From assembly GCA_021773975.1 (NCBI GenBank), contig JAJFJN010000092.1, positions 1-35,451 on the forward strand: a stretch of 35,451 nt of DNA. The letters are read 5' to 3'. The position numbers and the translations under genes were made by a program. Origin of the DNA: Gammaproteobacteria bacterium. Its GTDB lineage: Bacteria > Pseudomonadota > Gammaproteobacteria > Chromatiales > Chromatiaceae. Positions 17,007 through 26,934 of the stretch are shown in pieces. Numbering within the stretch: the first letter of the stretch is position 1; every line of letters starts with the position of its first letter. The notes under the pieces are model-generated. The model saw nothing but the letters and a program-made list of their open reading frames with translations. It had not been told where the DNA came from and did not search any database.

Positions 17007-17372
17007 ATGACTACAATCCTTATTGTCGATGACTCTCCAACCGAGACTCATGTCATGAAAACCCTGCTTGAAAAAGGAGGTTATACGACACTGCTTGCTG
17101 ATAATGGAGAGAAAGGAGTAGCTGAAGCCAAGCGGGCGCAACCTGATCTAATTTTAATGGATGTTGTGATGCCTGGTTTAAATGGTTTTCAGGCAACCCG
17201 GCAATTGAGTCGTGACCCGGAAACCAAAGAGATACCGGTTATTATGGTCACCACTAAAGATCAAGAGACTGATAAAGCATGGGGTAAACGACAGGGTGCA
17301 AAAGAGTATGTTGTAAAGCCAGTGGATGCAAAAGAGCTGCTTGCAAAGATTCAAGCGGTACTTGCTGAATAA
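17007..17372 (+). CDS. pilH: Twitching motility response regulator PilH
   Basis: A second CheY-like receiver of 121 residues. Asp8/Asp9 lie in LIVDDSPTE, the phospho-acceptor is Asp52 in ILMDVVMPG, and the conserved Lys is in YVVKPVDAKE. PilH in Pseudomonas opposes PilG, favouring retraction or acting as a phosphate sink for the ChpA kinase. It stands between pilG and pilI in the standard order. A good start ATG follows a T/A-rich leader with weak ribosome-binding sequence. Confidence 0.95.
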   Translation: MTTILIVDDSPTETHVMKTLLEKGGYTTLLADNGEKGVAEAKRAQPDLILMDVVMPGLNGFQATRQLSRDPETKEIPVIMVTTKDQETDKAWGKRQGAKEYVVKPVDAKELLAKIQAVLAE

Positions 17373-17445
17373 AATAATTAAAATAAAAAACCTTCATAAT
17401 GATGTGTTAGATGTTTTACCTTCTCTTAAAATTCAAGCGGACAAT

Positions 17446-17997
17446 ATGATGACGGCCAAGTCGCCTCATGAACTCATTCAGCTGTTAAGCAAGATCGAGC
17501 AGCGCAGTATTGTCCGGCAAGCAGCGTTACCTGAACTGGAAGAGGCACACCAGTATTGGGAGGGTATGATCTTTTCATTGGGCGACATGCGTTTGGTTGC
17601 TCCGCTAAATGAAGTTGCTGAAATGTTACATTTTCCCGCAGATGTAACCTTTGTACCCGGCACACACTCATGGGTAAAGGGGGTTGCTAACGTTCGTGGC
17701 AGCTTATTGCCTATAATCGATCTTCAGATGTTTTTAGGTGGTAAACCAGTGATAACTGGACGGGAGTGCCGAGTGCTGGTTGTTAAACATCAAGGGATTT
17801 TTAGTGGTTTATTGGTAAAAAATGTTATGGGAATGCGGCATTTTTCACAAGAAGAGCAAATAGAATATTCAATCTCTAGTGGTGGTTTGCTGGATAAATT
17901 TGTAAAAACAGCATTTGAATATGATGGAGAAAATTGCCCTGTATTTGGTATGTTTGCTTTAGCTGAGAGTGCAGAGTTTCAAATGGCCGCACTATAG
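17446..17997 (+). CDS. pilI: CheW-like adaptor PilI
   Basis: A CheW-domain protein that links the receptor PilJ to the ChpA kinase at the cytoplasmic membrane. The open frame runs back into pilH to 17326, but PilI homologues begin with a short helix of the type seen at MMTAKSPHELIQLLSKIEQR, so the ATG at 17446 (183 residues) or 17449 is preferred. CheW features include FSLGDMRLVAPLNEVAEML, WVKGVANVRGSLLPIIDLQMFLG and the C-terminal FDGENCPVFGM-like strand. It is followed by pilJ after 93 bases. Assignment rests on domain and operon position together. Confidence 0.9.
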   Translation: MMTAKSPHELIQLLSKIEQRSIVRQAALPELEEAHQYWEGMIFSLGDMRLVAPLNEVAEMLHFPADVTFVPGTHSWVKGVANVRGSLLPIIDLQMFLGGKPVITGRECRVLVVKHQGIFSGLLVKNVMGMRHFSQEEQIEYSISSGGLLDKFVKTAFEYDGENCPVFGMFALAESAEFQMAAL

Positions 17998-18090
17998 TTT
18001 TAATGTGCAATAAGTCGATTAAGATTTAAAACCTACACAGCAGTTGGAAATATTGAAAGTAAAAATAATACTCTTTCGGGAGAAAGATGA

Positions 18091-20130
18091 ATGAAAGTAT
18101 CGTCAAAAAATAGCACCGCTGGATCTAATGCATCCATTATTCTGTTAACGGTGCTTCTAATATCTGCAATTATCTTTTCATTGTTAGCGTTTATGCATGT
18201 AACTACCTGGGATTCCCATGACAGGCAATATTTGCTTCGCTCAATGGAACAGCGGGTGCTCTCACAGCGAGTGGCTAAGTATACCTTGGCAGCTACAAGT
18301 GGTGATAAGAAGGCATATGTTTGGTTGCGCGAGACACGTGACCGTTTTGATCAAATTTTGTTGGAATTAAAGCAAGGCTCAAAACAAGAAGGATTGCCTG
18401 CACATCCTCCTGAAGTGACACCCGAAATAGAAGCGTTGGAACAGGCGTGGTTAAAGTTGCGTCTGAATACGGATGCGGTTCTGGCAGGCAAGGATTCCAT
18501 CTTGCTGGTAAGAGAATATGTAAACGTTATTACAGAAACCGTCCCTAAATTACAGGGTTTGGCTGATGAGGTGCTAAAGGGATTGGTTGCTCAGCAGGCA
18601 TCTCCTCAACAGATCTATATTGCATCAGAGCTGCCAATGTTGGCGCAACGTATTGGTAATGATTCGAGTCAGGTGCTTGCAGGTGGTGATGCTGCAACGA
18701 CAGCTATTGATCAGTTTGCTCAGGATATCGATAGATTTGGCAGCATTGTGGGCGGCCTGCAAAGAGGAGATAAGCGTCTTGGCATTAGCCAGGTAAAGGC
18801 AAAGGAGCTTATAGCTAAGCTAAAAGAGCTAAGCGAAATTTTTGTACCTGTTGAAGATCACGCAGAGGAGATTATTGATGCTACTCCAAATTTGTTGCCA
18901 GTGCTTAGTGCTGCCAGCACGGTAACTAGTGATTCAGAAGAGGTGAGTGTAGCAGGTAGTCATTTAGTAACAGCATTTAAGGGATCGCCTGGTCGTATGC
19001 ATATTGGTCCTACTAAGATCGGCGTTTTGACCCCGGTTATTCTTGGTGCTGTCGGTGCTGCTTTTCTGATTTTGCTGGGCTATATCCTGTTGACCAAAGC
19101 AAAGCAACGAGAAGCAGAAAGCCAGCAGCAAAATGAGAAAAACCAACAAGCTATTTTGCGTCTATTGGATGAGATGGGCGATCTGGCAGATGGCGATTTA
19201 ACTGTGGAAGCTACTGTTACAGAAGATATTACAGGCGCTATTGCTGACTCCATCAACTATGCCATTGAGGCATTGCGTGATTTGGTAATGACAATAAACA
19301 GTACGGCAGACAAGGTTTCATCATCTGCACAAGAGAGTCGTACTACTGCAATGCAGCTTGCTGAAGCCAGTGAACACCAGGCTGAACAGATCACATCGGC
19401 CACACTGGCTATTCAAGGCATGGCAAAAGCGGTTGATGATGTATCTAAAAATGCAACAGAGTCAGCTGAGGTTGCTCAACGCTCAGTGGCAATTGCTGCT
19501 AAAGGTGTAAAGACAGTGCGATCAACGATCGAAGGTATGGATACGATTCGTGAACAGATCCAGGAGACATCAAAGCGTATTAAACGACTGGGTGAAAGCT
19601 CACAAGAGATTGGTGACATTGTTGAACTGATTGAGGATATTGCAGATCAAACCAATATCTTAGCGCTGAATGCTGCCATGCAGGCCGCGATGGCTGGTGA
19701 GTCTGGTCGTGGCTTTGCTGTGGTGGCGGATGAGGTGCAACGACTAGCTGAGCGTTCAAGTAATGCAACCAAACAGATTGAAGCATTAGTGAGAACTATT
19801 CAGGCAGATACCAATGAGGCTGTTAGCTCAATGGAAGCCAGTACTACTGGTGTAGTAAAGGGTGCAAATCTGGCAGAAAACGCAGGTGAGGCACTAAAAG
19901 AGATTGAGACAGTTTCAAGTTATATTGCAGACATGACAGGAGAGATTGCTAAATCTGCTCAGCAGCAATCATCTGGGGCAAGCAGCATTAATGAGACAAT
20001 GAATGTCATCCAGGAGATCACGAAACAGACTTCAGAAGGCACTGCAAAAACAGCGGCATCTATTGGACTGCTCGCAGATACAGCCGATGAGTTACAGCAA
20101 TCTGTATCTGGATTCCGGTTACCGGAATAA
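18091..20130 (+). CDS. pilJ: Type IV pilus methyl-accepting chemoreceptor PilJ
   Basis: A 679-residue inner-membrane chemoreceptor. The first membrane helix is at about residues 14-37, the periplasmic region with two PilJ-type helical modules spans about 40-305, and the second helix is at about 311-335. The cytoplasmic coiled coil carries the receptor hairpin tip ([25 protein letters not shown] is split here as [16 protein letters not shown] and [21 protein letters not shown]) near residue 520-550. The Met in [10 protein letters not shown] is PilJ-like and differs from the common AAIEAARAGE. PilJ senses pilus tension or surface contact in Pseudomonas and activates ChpA. GGGAG precedes the start by about nine bases. 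Confidence 0.95.
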   Translation: MKVSSKNSTAGSNASIILLTVLLISAIIFSLLAFMHVTTWDSHDRQYLLRSMEQRVLSQRVAKYTLAATSGDKKAYVWLRETRDRFDQILLELKQGSKQEGLPAHPPEVTPEIEALEQAWLKLRLNTDAVLAGKDSILLVREYVNVITETVPKLQGLADEVLKGLVAQQASPQQIYIASELPMLAQRIGNDSSQVLAGGDAATTAIDQFAQDIDRFGSIVGGLQRGDKRLGISQVKAKELIAKLKELSEIFVPVEDHAEEIIDATPNLLPVLSAASTVTSDSEEVSVAGSHLVTAFKGSPGRMHIGPTKIGVLTPVILGAVGAAFLILLGYILLTKAKQREAESQQQNEKNQQAILRLLDEMGDLADGDLTVEATVTEDITGAIADSINYAIEALRDLVMTINSTADKVSSSAQESRTTAMQLAEASEHQAEQITSATLAIQGMAKAVDDVSKNATESAEVAQRSVAIAAKGVKTVRSTIEGMDTIREQIQETSKRIKRLGESSQEIGDIVELIEDIADQTNILALNAAMQAAMAGESGRGFAVVADEVQRLAERSSNATKQIEALVRTIQADTNEAVSSMEASTTGVVKGANLAENAGEALKEIETVSSYIADMTGEIAKSAQQQSSGASSINETMNVIQEITKQTSEGTAKTAASIGLLADTADELQQSVSGFRLPE

Positions 20131-20159
20131 TTGGACCTTCCTGTTAGGATTTAGTGCGC

Positions 20160-23100
20160 ATGAACGATGCCCGTGAACACAGCACTTTGCCGTGGATTAA
20201 AAATGAGCTTGATGAGCTTATAACTCAAGCGCGCCATGCACTTGAAGAGTACGTTGAAGGTAGTGGTGAGCAGGAGTTTATTCAAACCTGCATAGAAAAA
20301 CTGCATCAGATATACGGCACTTTGAGAATGGTTCAGCTCTTTGGCGCTGCCATGCTGGCAGAAGAGATGGAGCTGGCCGCAATAGCGCTGAAACAAGATC
20401 AGGTCTCCCACCATACAGAGGCTGCTGAGAGTCTGATGCGTGCCTTGATTACCCTTCCAGATTATCTTGAAAAGATGCAGTCTGGGTATCGGGATATCCC
20501 CATACTTGTTTTGCCTTTAATGAACGATTTGCGAGCAGCCAGAGATGCAGATCTGCTCTCTGATGTTGCGCTTTTTGCTCCTGCGCTTGAGCGTAAACTG
20601 GCTATTGATCCCGCTGATGATGGCATTATCAATGATGATCTCCCCCAATTTGCGCGATGTTTGCGCTATGAGTATCACAAAGGTTTGCTTGGTTGGTATA
20701 AAGGGGATAACCAGAACGAGGCTTTTGAACGCCTTGAAAAAGTTGCTCGAAGACTAGAGCGATCAGCGGGCAGCAAAACAGTACAGCAGCTTTTTAGAAT
20801 TGCTCAGGGTGCGATCATTGCGCTTAAAGAACAAGCCATTGAACCGGGAACAGCGATTAAGCTTCTGCTTGGCCGATTAGATCGACAGATAAAATTTTTA
20901 ATCGATGATGGAGAGTTAGCTCTAAAAAATGTAGCAGCCACTGATCTACAAAAAAATCTGCTGTACTACATTGCGCAAGCAAAATCTAATAATGAGCTGA
21001 TCCAGTCAATAAAGGATGCTTTTGAATTAGATATTATCATTCCTAGTGCAGAAAAGGTTGAAGCTGGGCGTGAAGAACTTTCGGGGCTAAATTTTGAACT
21101 ATTAGAATCCCTGCATGATGCCATACAGGCCGATCTTCTGCATATCAAAGACAAGTTGGATCTCTTTATTCGCGGTAGTACAAAAAATATAGAAGAGTTA
21201 AAAGGGTTGGAACAGCCCTTGCGAAAAATTGCAGATACCTTGGGTATGGTTGGTCAAGGCGAGCTTCGGGAACACATGAAGACTCAGGCAGGCCGTATTG
21301 CTGAAATTGTTGCGGGTGATCTTGTTCCAGATGAATCAATATTAATGGAGATGGCAGGAGATATCCTATTTGTTGAAACCTCCTTAAGTAACTTGATTCC
21401 AGCACAAACAACATCAGCAGCTATAGAAAAAGCCAGGCAAGTTGGCATCGCACCTGAAAAAGAGAGTGAGTTTGGACAGCTTGTTCAAGCAGTATTTAGT
21501 GAGGCTGGTGTAGATATGGCTCGCATTAGAGAGTCTATTGCAGCTTTTATTGAATCATCGGGTGATAAAAAGCAGATTGTGGCTGTTCCGCAGCAATTCT
21601 TTTCTGTTGCCGGCGCACTAAAAATGCTTGGGCTGACGGATGCATCTGAACTACTGGCATTTCTTTCAGATTATATCAAAAATCAGTTTATAGACGCAGG
21701 CGTTGTACCTGATGCTATTCAAACTCATGCTTTAGCTGATGCAATTACTAGCCTTGAATATTACATGGAGGCAGTGATTGAAGGGCGTAGCGGGCAAGGT
21801 GCAATTCTTGATGTGGCAAATAAATCACTTGAACAGTTAGGTTGGAATCAGAGTGAAGAGCTAGCGTTAGTCGATCTAAATCAACCTGAAGCACCGTCAG
21901 ATGAAATAGGCGCTGAGAGTGATTTAGCAGTATCTGAAGTTCCAACACAAATTAAAGAAGAGCCTGAATCGCTTCCTTCTGCTGTAAAACCGGCGTTGGA
22001 TGATCTCGATTCTGAAATTATCGATATTTTTGTAGAGGAGGCAAGAGAAGAGTTAGCGGTAATTCAGGCGTATCTGCCTTGCTGGCGGAAGTGCCAAGAT
22101 GATACGAATGCACTGATTACATTTCGTAGATCATTCCATACATTAAAAGGCAGTGGTCGGTTAGTTGGTGCAAGGGATATTGGTGAATTAGCCTGGTCAA
22201 TGGAGAATCTGCTCAATCGAATTATTGATCGAACGGTATCATCTAGTGCGCATATTTTTGCTGTGCTGAATGAGGCAGTGGAAATGTTACCAAAGCTGAT
22301 TGATCGACAAGAAGCAGGCATACAGACGGGCTATGATGTACAGCCTCTTATAGACAAGGCTATTGCATTATCAGAGCAGAAACAATCCTCTCAAGACAAC
22401 GTGGATGTTGATGATGAACTGTTTATAGATGACAAACAGTCAGAAATATTGGTGCCAGAAGGCGTCTTTGTTACTGAGGAGGCTGTACTTGAGGACAGAA
22501 GCTCTCAAGCAGATAAAACCAAAAACACCTCTGACGATGAAATAACGATTGCCTCTGTGCCGTCTATTTCTATGGAGCTAGAGTTATTTGAGATATTCAA
22601 AAAAGAGACACAGGGACATCTTGCTGTTATTCAAGAGTTTCTTAATAAGTGCAAAATGGGTATTAATCAGCAGCCCGATGAAGCGCTTTCAAGAGCATTT
22701 CATACATTGCATGGTAGTGCTCACATGGCAGAAGTGGATGCCATGGCTCAGGTCAGTAAATCTTTAGAGGCACTGGTTAATGAGCTGATTTTAGTAAAAC
22801 AAACAGCAAATGAATCGGCTCAAAATTTAATGGTTAGAGGCGTTCAGTGCCTGGAAAAAACATTGGCATCGATTAATGTTGCAGATGCTGAAATGCCAGA
22901 TTGGCACTCCTTGGTGGCAGATGCGCACCAATATATGTTGGATCTTGATGGGCCGACATCACAGCTCCTTGCTTCAGAAGACCTGCCAATTGATATTGAT
23001 GGATTTGAGTTGGATTCTGAATCAGAGTTTCTTTTGGAATCAGAAGGGCTATCTGCAGAGGAAAGTTTGTTGCAGTTGGATGACTCATCTCTGGACAGCC

Positions 23101-25823
23101 TAGAGGAGAGTCTAGATTCAGACTCGATAAGCAGTAATGGCCTGTTCTTGGATGAAGATTCACTATCAATTGATGAGGGTGAATCCGTTTCCGAGATTCA
23201 GAGTGGGCCTGTTTCAGTTGATGAGTTGTTAATAGATGATTCAGTTGCGGACGTAGTTTTAGAAGATACAGAGCCAGATGTCGGTATTGTAGATATAGGC
23301 ACACAGAGCGATGAAGTGTCTGCTGTAGAAGTAGAAGTAGAGGCAGATCAGGTTAGTGAGACAGAGGAGGTTGATGAAGAGCTGGTTAGCATCTTCATTG
23401 AAGAGGCTTTAGAACTGATTGATATTCTTGAAACATCACTTCAAAAGTGGACTCAAAACCCTGCTGATTCTGAACCCCTGGCAGCATTGCTGCGGACCCT
23501 ACATACCTTAAAGGGTGGTGCTCGGCTTTCTGGATTGATGCAGATTGGTGATCTAAGTCACGCATTTGAATCCTTGCTGGAAGCGGTGGAAGGCAAGAAA
23601 ATTGTTGCATCTCCTGATTTATTAGCATTGGCATTGAAAGCTGCAGACTGTTTGCTAGAACAGATTGATGAAGCAAGCCAAGGTATCCCTGTTACACCTG
23701 CAGATAAGCTTATTGTCAGTCTTGAAATGAATCTGGTAGGAGAGAGTGTAACTCGGGGTACTGCCCCGTCCTCCGGACTCTTATCAGAATCTGAGCTGTT
23801 GCTTGGTTCTGATTTGTTGGCTGAATCTGAGTTGTTGTCAGAAATCGTCCCCTCCGATTCTGATCTGATAAAAATCACTGCCTCTGAAGAGGCTAAGAGT
23901 GACGCAGTAGCTCTTGAGAGAGAGAGTAAAAAAAGTTCGGCCGATATAAAAACAGAGCCTGTTGCCAAGACAGAACCTCAATCCAAAAAGAGCCGAATTC
24001 GTGTGCGTGCTGAACTACTTGATCGATTGGTCAATAACGCGGGTGAAGTTAGTATTTTTCGTGCGCGCCTTGAACAGCAGAATGGTGATTTAAGCTTTAA
24101 TCTATCTGAGCTTGATCAAACGGTGAGCCGTTTGCGAGATCAGTTACGTAATTTAGAGATTGAAACGGAAGCGCAGATCTTATTTCGCTATGAGCGGGAA
24201 AAGGAGGTAGGAGAAGAGGATGTAGAGAAGGCTTTTGATCCGCTCGAGCTGGATCGCTTCTCTAATATGCAGCAGTTATCACGCAGCTTGATTGAAACAG
24301 TTAATGATTTGGCTAGCATCAAAGAGTTAATGGAAGAGCTTGCGCGGGACAATGAAACGCTATTGTTGCAGCAGTTTAGAGTGGCTACAGATCTGCAAGA
24401 TGGCTTGCTGCGCACACGTATGGTGCCTTTTTCACAAGTCATTCCAAGGTTACATCGTATAGTGCGTCAGACATGTAATCAGTTGGGTAAAAATGCCTCG
24501 TTAGAGTTACAGGGTACAGAGGGTGAGATGGATCGAGGCATTCTTGATCGTATTCTTGCACCCTTAGAACATCTACTGCGTAATGCTGTATCTCATGGTA
24601 TCGAGTCTCCTCGCGCGCGCTCAGTTGCTGGCAAAGATAAAGCGGGTGTTATTCTTCTATCACTTATGCGTGAAGGAACAGATGTTCTGATCACGGTTGC
24701 AGATAATGGGGCAGGTCTAAAGCTTGAGAGCATACGTCGCCGAGCAATAGAGAAGGGACTATTGAGTAACCATGCGGAAATTTCTGATAATGATCTGATG
24801 CAGATTATTCTTGAACCGGGATTTAGCACGGTTGATGAGGTTACGCAGATTTCTGGTCGTGGTGTTGGCATGGATGTTGTAGTGAGTGAAATAAAGCAGA
24901 TAAATGGCTCATTGGAGATTGCCTCAGAACCGGGTCAGGGCACTAGCTTTACTATTCGACTGCCGCTTACTTTGGCAATTAGTGATGCTCTGTTGCTCCA
25001 GATGGGCGAAGATATTTATGCGGTTCCTCATGCCAGTATTGAAGGTGTGGTTCGAATTGCAGTGTCAGATCTGCAAGCATATTACGATGGTGAGCAGGAA
25101 AACTTTTCATACGCAGAGAGGGATTATACCGTGCGTTATTTGGGAAGTATGCTGGGTACTTCATCCCCTGATCTTGTAGATCAAAAGAAAAAATGGCTAC
25201 CCATGTTGTTGGTTCGCTCCGGTGAACATCGGGTTGCGTTGCAAGTGGATGACCTTATGGGCAACCGACAGATTGTTGTGAAATCAGTAGGACCCCAGTT
25301 GAGTTCGGTACGTTGGATTACGGGTGGCACCATTTTAGGTGATGGCCGTGTTGCGCTGATTCTTGATGTAAACGCTCTGGTCCGTACAGTTGTTGTGCAG
25401 CCATTGGCTAATACTAAAGAGCCACGGCAGGAAACAGCACTCTCCACCATGCCTACGATTATGGTGGTGGACGACTCAATTACTGTACGGAAGGTCACTG
25501 CGCGTTTGCTAGAACGGCATAACATGAATGTTGTAACAGCAAAAGACGGTATAGATGCAGTAGAGCAGCTTCAGGATCAAATTCCAGATCTTATGTTGCT
25601 TGATATTGAAATGCCACGCATGGATGGTTTTGAAGTTGCACGTCATATACGAAATTCACCAGACCTTGAAGGGATACCAATTATTATGATCACATCTCGA
25701 ACGGGAGATAAGCATCGTAATCTTGCGTTTAAGCTAGGCGTTAAGGGATATCTGGGTAAGCCATATCAAGAGATCGACCTGTTACGTGACATCAATGCGT
25801 TGTTAGCTGAGACGGTAAAATGA
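20160..25823 (+). CDS. chpA: Chp chemosensory hybrid histidine kinase PilL/ChpA
   Basis: A very large CheA-type kinase (1887 residues from the ATG at 20160; GTG at 20154 is the alternative). Order of domains: an N-terminal degenerate HPt-like/FimL-like region (to about 580), three canonical HPt domains with phospho-His at about 660 (HTLKGS), 848 (HTLHGS) and 1115 (HTLKGG), acidic linkers between them, then dimerisation and HATPase domains with N-box Asn1475 (LLRNAVSHGIES), DNGAGL and GRGVGMD, a CheW-like domain, and a C-terminal receiver with Asp1815 (LLDIEMP). It autophosphorylates and passes phosphate to PilG and PilH. It is shorter than the Pseudomonas aeruginosa protein, with fewer HPt modules. 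The stretch about 950-1080 is extremely rich in Asp, Glu, Ser and Leu. Confidence 0.95.
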   Translation: MNDAREHSTLPWIKNELDELITQARHALEEYVEGSGEQEFIQTCIEKLHQIYGTLRMVQLFGAAMLAEEMELAAIALKQDQVSHHTEAAESLMRALITLPDYLEKMQSGYRDIPILVLPLMNDLRAARDADLLSDVALFAPALERKLAIDPADDGIINDDLPQFARCLRYEYHKGLLGWYKGDNQNEAFERLEKVARRLERSAGSKTVQQLFRIAQGAIIALKEQAIEPGTAIKLLLGRLDRQIKFLIDDGELALKNVAATDLQKNLLYYIAQAKSNNELIQSIKDAFELDIIIPSAEKVEAGREELSGLNFELLESLHDAIQADLLHIKDKLDLFIRGSTKNIEELKGLEQPLRKIADTLGMVGQGELREHMKTQAGRIAEIVAGDLVPDESILMEMAGDILFVETSLSNLIPAQTTSAAIEKARQVGIAPEKESEFGQLVQAVFSEAGVDMARIRESIAAFIESSGDKKQIVAVPQQFFSVAGALKMLGLTDASELLAFLSDYIKNQFIDAGVVPDAIQTHALADAITSLEYYMEAVIEGRSGQGAILDVANKSLEQLGWNQSEELALVDLNQPEAPSDEIGAESDLAVSEVPTQIKEEPESLPSAVKPALDDLDSEIIDIFVEEAREELAVIQAYLPCWRKCQDDTNALITFRRSFHTLKGSGRLVGARDIGELAWSMENLLNRIIDRTVSSSAHIFAVLNEAVEMLPKLIDRQEAGIQTGYDVQPLIDKAIALSEQKQSSQDNVDVDDELFIDDKQSEILVPEGVFVTEEAVLEDRSSQADKTKNTSDDEITIASVPSISMELELFEIFKKETQGHLAVIQEFLNKCKMGINQQPDEALSRAFHTLHGSAHMAEVDAMAQVSKSLEALVNELILVKQTANESAQNLMVRGVQCLEKTLASINVADAEMPDWHSLVADAHQYMLDLDGPTSQLLASEDLPIDIDGFELDSESEFLLESEGLSAEESLLQLDDSSLDSLEESLDSDSISSNGLFLDEDSLSIDEGESVSEIQSGPVSVDELLIDDSVADVVLEDTEPDVGIVDIGTQSDEVSAVEVEVEADQVSETEEVDEELVSIFIEEALELIDILETSLQKWTQNPADSEPLAALLRTLHTLKGGARLSGLMQIGDLSHAFESLLEAVEGKKIVASPDLLALALKAADCLLEQIDEASQGIPVTPADKLIVSLEMNLVGESVTRGTAPSSGLLSESELLLGSDLLAESELLSEIVPSDSDLIKITASEEAKSDAVALERESKKSSADIKTEPVAKTEPQSKKSRIRVRAELLDRLVNNAGEVSIFRARLEQQNGDLSFNLSELDQTVSRLRDQLRNLEIETEAQILFRYEREKEVGEEDVEKAFDPLELDRFSNMQQLSRSLIETVNDLASIKELMEELARDNETLLLQQFRVATDLQDGLLRTRMVPFSQVIPRLHRIVRQTCNQLGKNASLELQGTEGEMDRGILDRILAPLEHLLRNAVSHGIESPRARSVAGKDKAGVILLSLMREGTDVLITVADNGAGLKLESIRRRAIEKGLLSNHAEISDNDLMQIILEPGFSTVDEVTQISGRGVGMDVVVSEIKQINGSLEIASEPGQGTSFTIRLPLTLAISDALLLQMGEDIYAVPHASIEGVVRIAVSDLQAYYDGEQENFSYAERDYTVRYLGSMLGTSSPDLVDQKKKWLPMLLVRSGEHRVALQVDDLMGNRQIVVKSVGPQLSSVRWITGGTILGDGRVALILDVNALVRTVVVQPLANTKEPRQETALSTMPTIMVVDDSITVRKVTARLLERHNMNVVTAKDGIDAVEQLQDQIPDLMLLDIEMPRMDGFEVARHIRNSPDLEGIPIIMITSRTGDKHRNLAFKLGVKGYLGKPYQEIDLLRDINALLAETVK

Positions 25824-26293
25824 ACCAAACGCCACTTGAAGTACGTTCTGTTTTATTGCCAGTGCATAATGGTCAGCTGTTATTGCCCAATGTATCAGTG
25901 GCAGAGGTTGCTGCGTATAGAGAATCGATTGAACTGCCCAATAGTCCAGATTGGCTGTTAGGCATGATCAGCTGGAGATGGAAAAAAATACCTTTGGTTT
26001 GCTTTGATACCTTAGTTGGAATGCCAGTACAAAAAACTGGGGTTCGGGCGCGTATTGCCATCTGTTATACCTTGAGTGGTGATTCAAAGCAGCCATTTTT
26101 AGGTATTTTGACTCAGTCTGTTCCGCATTTGACACGTGCATCAGAGGCGTTGATCGTAAGTGACCCAGAGCCAGCCGAGTTGGGTGAAGGTGTTATGCAA
26201 CAAGTGTTGATAAATGGCGAAAAGGCATGGATTCCTGACTTGGATGCGCTTGAAGTAATGATTGGATCTGCATTGGCTGAGGCGGCTGAATAG
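25820..26293 (+). CDS. CheW-like protein, ChpC-like
   Basis: A 157-residue single CheW domain beginning in an ATGA overlap with the end of chpA, so it is translationally coupled to it. The stretch RSVLLPVHNGQLLLPNVSVAEV and PDWLLGMISWRWKKIPLVCFDTLVG are CheW-like. ChpC of Pseudomonas occupies a similar late position in the Chp operon and is thought to be a second coupling protein for other receptors. The length is close to that. No chpB (methylesterase) gene lies between it and chpA. It is the last gene of the plus-strand operon and faces a convergent gene. Confidence 0.75.
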   Translation: MNQTPLEVRSVLLPVHNGQLLLPNVSVAEVAAYRESIELPNSPDWLLGMISWRWKKIPLVCFDTLVGMPVQKTGVRARIAICYTLSGDSKQPFLGILTQSVPHLTRASEALIVSDPEPAELGEGVMQQVLINGEKAWIPDLDALEVMIGSALAEAAE

Positions 26294-26302
26294 CGTTATA
26301 AA

Positions 26303-26352
26303 CAACCTGGCCATTTTTTATGAGCAACGCGAACGGAAAAGAGGGCCGGTTG
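26303..26352 (+). terminator. Possible terminator after the Chp operon
   Basis: CAACC-T-GGCC (26303-26312) can pair with GGCC-GGTTG (26344-26352) with a single T bulge, followed by TCTGTTTTG. It lies just after the chpC-like stop in a 69-base convergent gap. The loop is long (31 bases), so confidence is low. Confidence 0.3.
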
Positions 26353-26362
26353 GTCTGTTTTG

Positions 26363-26779
26363 TTATAAGTCATTTATTTTGTTCAGTATCAATTTTTGAT
26401 TATTGAAGTTGATTAACTCTATTTCCTTATTACCTTTCAGAGATAGTTTCATTTTTTCAAGGAACAGCCAGTGTGTCGATTTTACTGACACGATTTCGCG
26501 AAACTTAATTGTAGTCTCGTAAGCCTGATTTGGTCTTGATACAATAAGTCTTTTCTTTTCAATTGCAATTTGCGCACCGTCATGTGTTTGTAGTAGATTT
26601 TCCAATTTTCTGTTGTACCAATGGGCTACACCCACAGGTAATATTGTAATAATTAGTAACTTGTTTGTAAGGACATTAAAATACCAGGAATACATAAAGC
26701 CAGCGATGCCGGCAAGCAAGATAATACTGACTATTGTATTAACTTTTTGGTGCCTCTCATTATTCCAAAGCAACACCAT
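26363..26779 (-). CDS. Hypothetical two-helix membrane protein
   Basis: A 138-residue protein with no family I can name. The N-terminal third carries two adjacent hydrophobic helices (about residues 15-33 and 38-53) separated by a short Tyr/Asn-containing turn, and then a soluble C-terminal part of mixed strands (EKKRLIVSRPNQAYETTIKFREIVSVKSTHWLF is only named in pieces here: KKRLIVSRPNQ, TTIKFREIVSV, KLSLKGNKEIELINF). This layout recalls bacterial PH-like YcxB-type proteins, but similarity is only by eye. It is distinctly AT-richer than its neighbours, which suggests recent arrival or weak selection. It is alone, convergent to the Chp operon, and 99 bases from the terminator of the cytochrome operon. 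Confidence 0.6.
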   Translation of the reverse strand: MVLLWNNERHQKVNTIVSIILLAGIAGFMYSWYFNVLTNKLLIITILPVGVAHWYNRKLENLLQTHDGAQIAIEKKRLIVSRPNQAYETTIKFREIVSVKSTHWLFLEKMKLSLKGNKEIELINFNNQKLILNKINDL

Positions 26780-26877
26780 AATTATTTATGCCTTTTGATT
26801 TCTGAATTAAGAGGACTGCTTTTGTTTGTATCTAAGCAGGCCATAGTTACCTTGTAACTCTTATCTATCAGCTGCAC

Positions 26878-26915
26878 AAAAAATGGCATCATCCTAACGG
26901 ATGATGCCATTTTTT
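26878..26915. terminator. Strong bidirectional Rho-independent terminator
   Basis: ATGGCATCATCC (26883-26894) and GGATGATGCCAT (26899-26910) form a perfect 12-bp stem with the loop TAAC, extended by an A-run before and a T-run after (26878-26882 and 26911-26915). It stands 20 bases beyond the stop of the trihaem cytochrome gene on the minus strand and would end that operon; it can also act on plus-strand transcripts. Confidence 0.92.
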
Positions 26916-26934
26916 GTTGGTTTATGACCGTTGC

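Noticed and set aside
17326-17445. Longer N-terminus of pilI beginning inside pilH
   Set aside because: The extra 40 residues are not seen in PilI-like proteins, and the first part is an alternative frame of pilH.
22873-23304. A 143-residue minus-strand frame opposite the acidic ChpA linker
   Set aside because: Composition (His, Leu, Gln-rich) is the expected mirror of the Asp/Ser/Glu-rich linker; not a gene.
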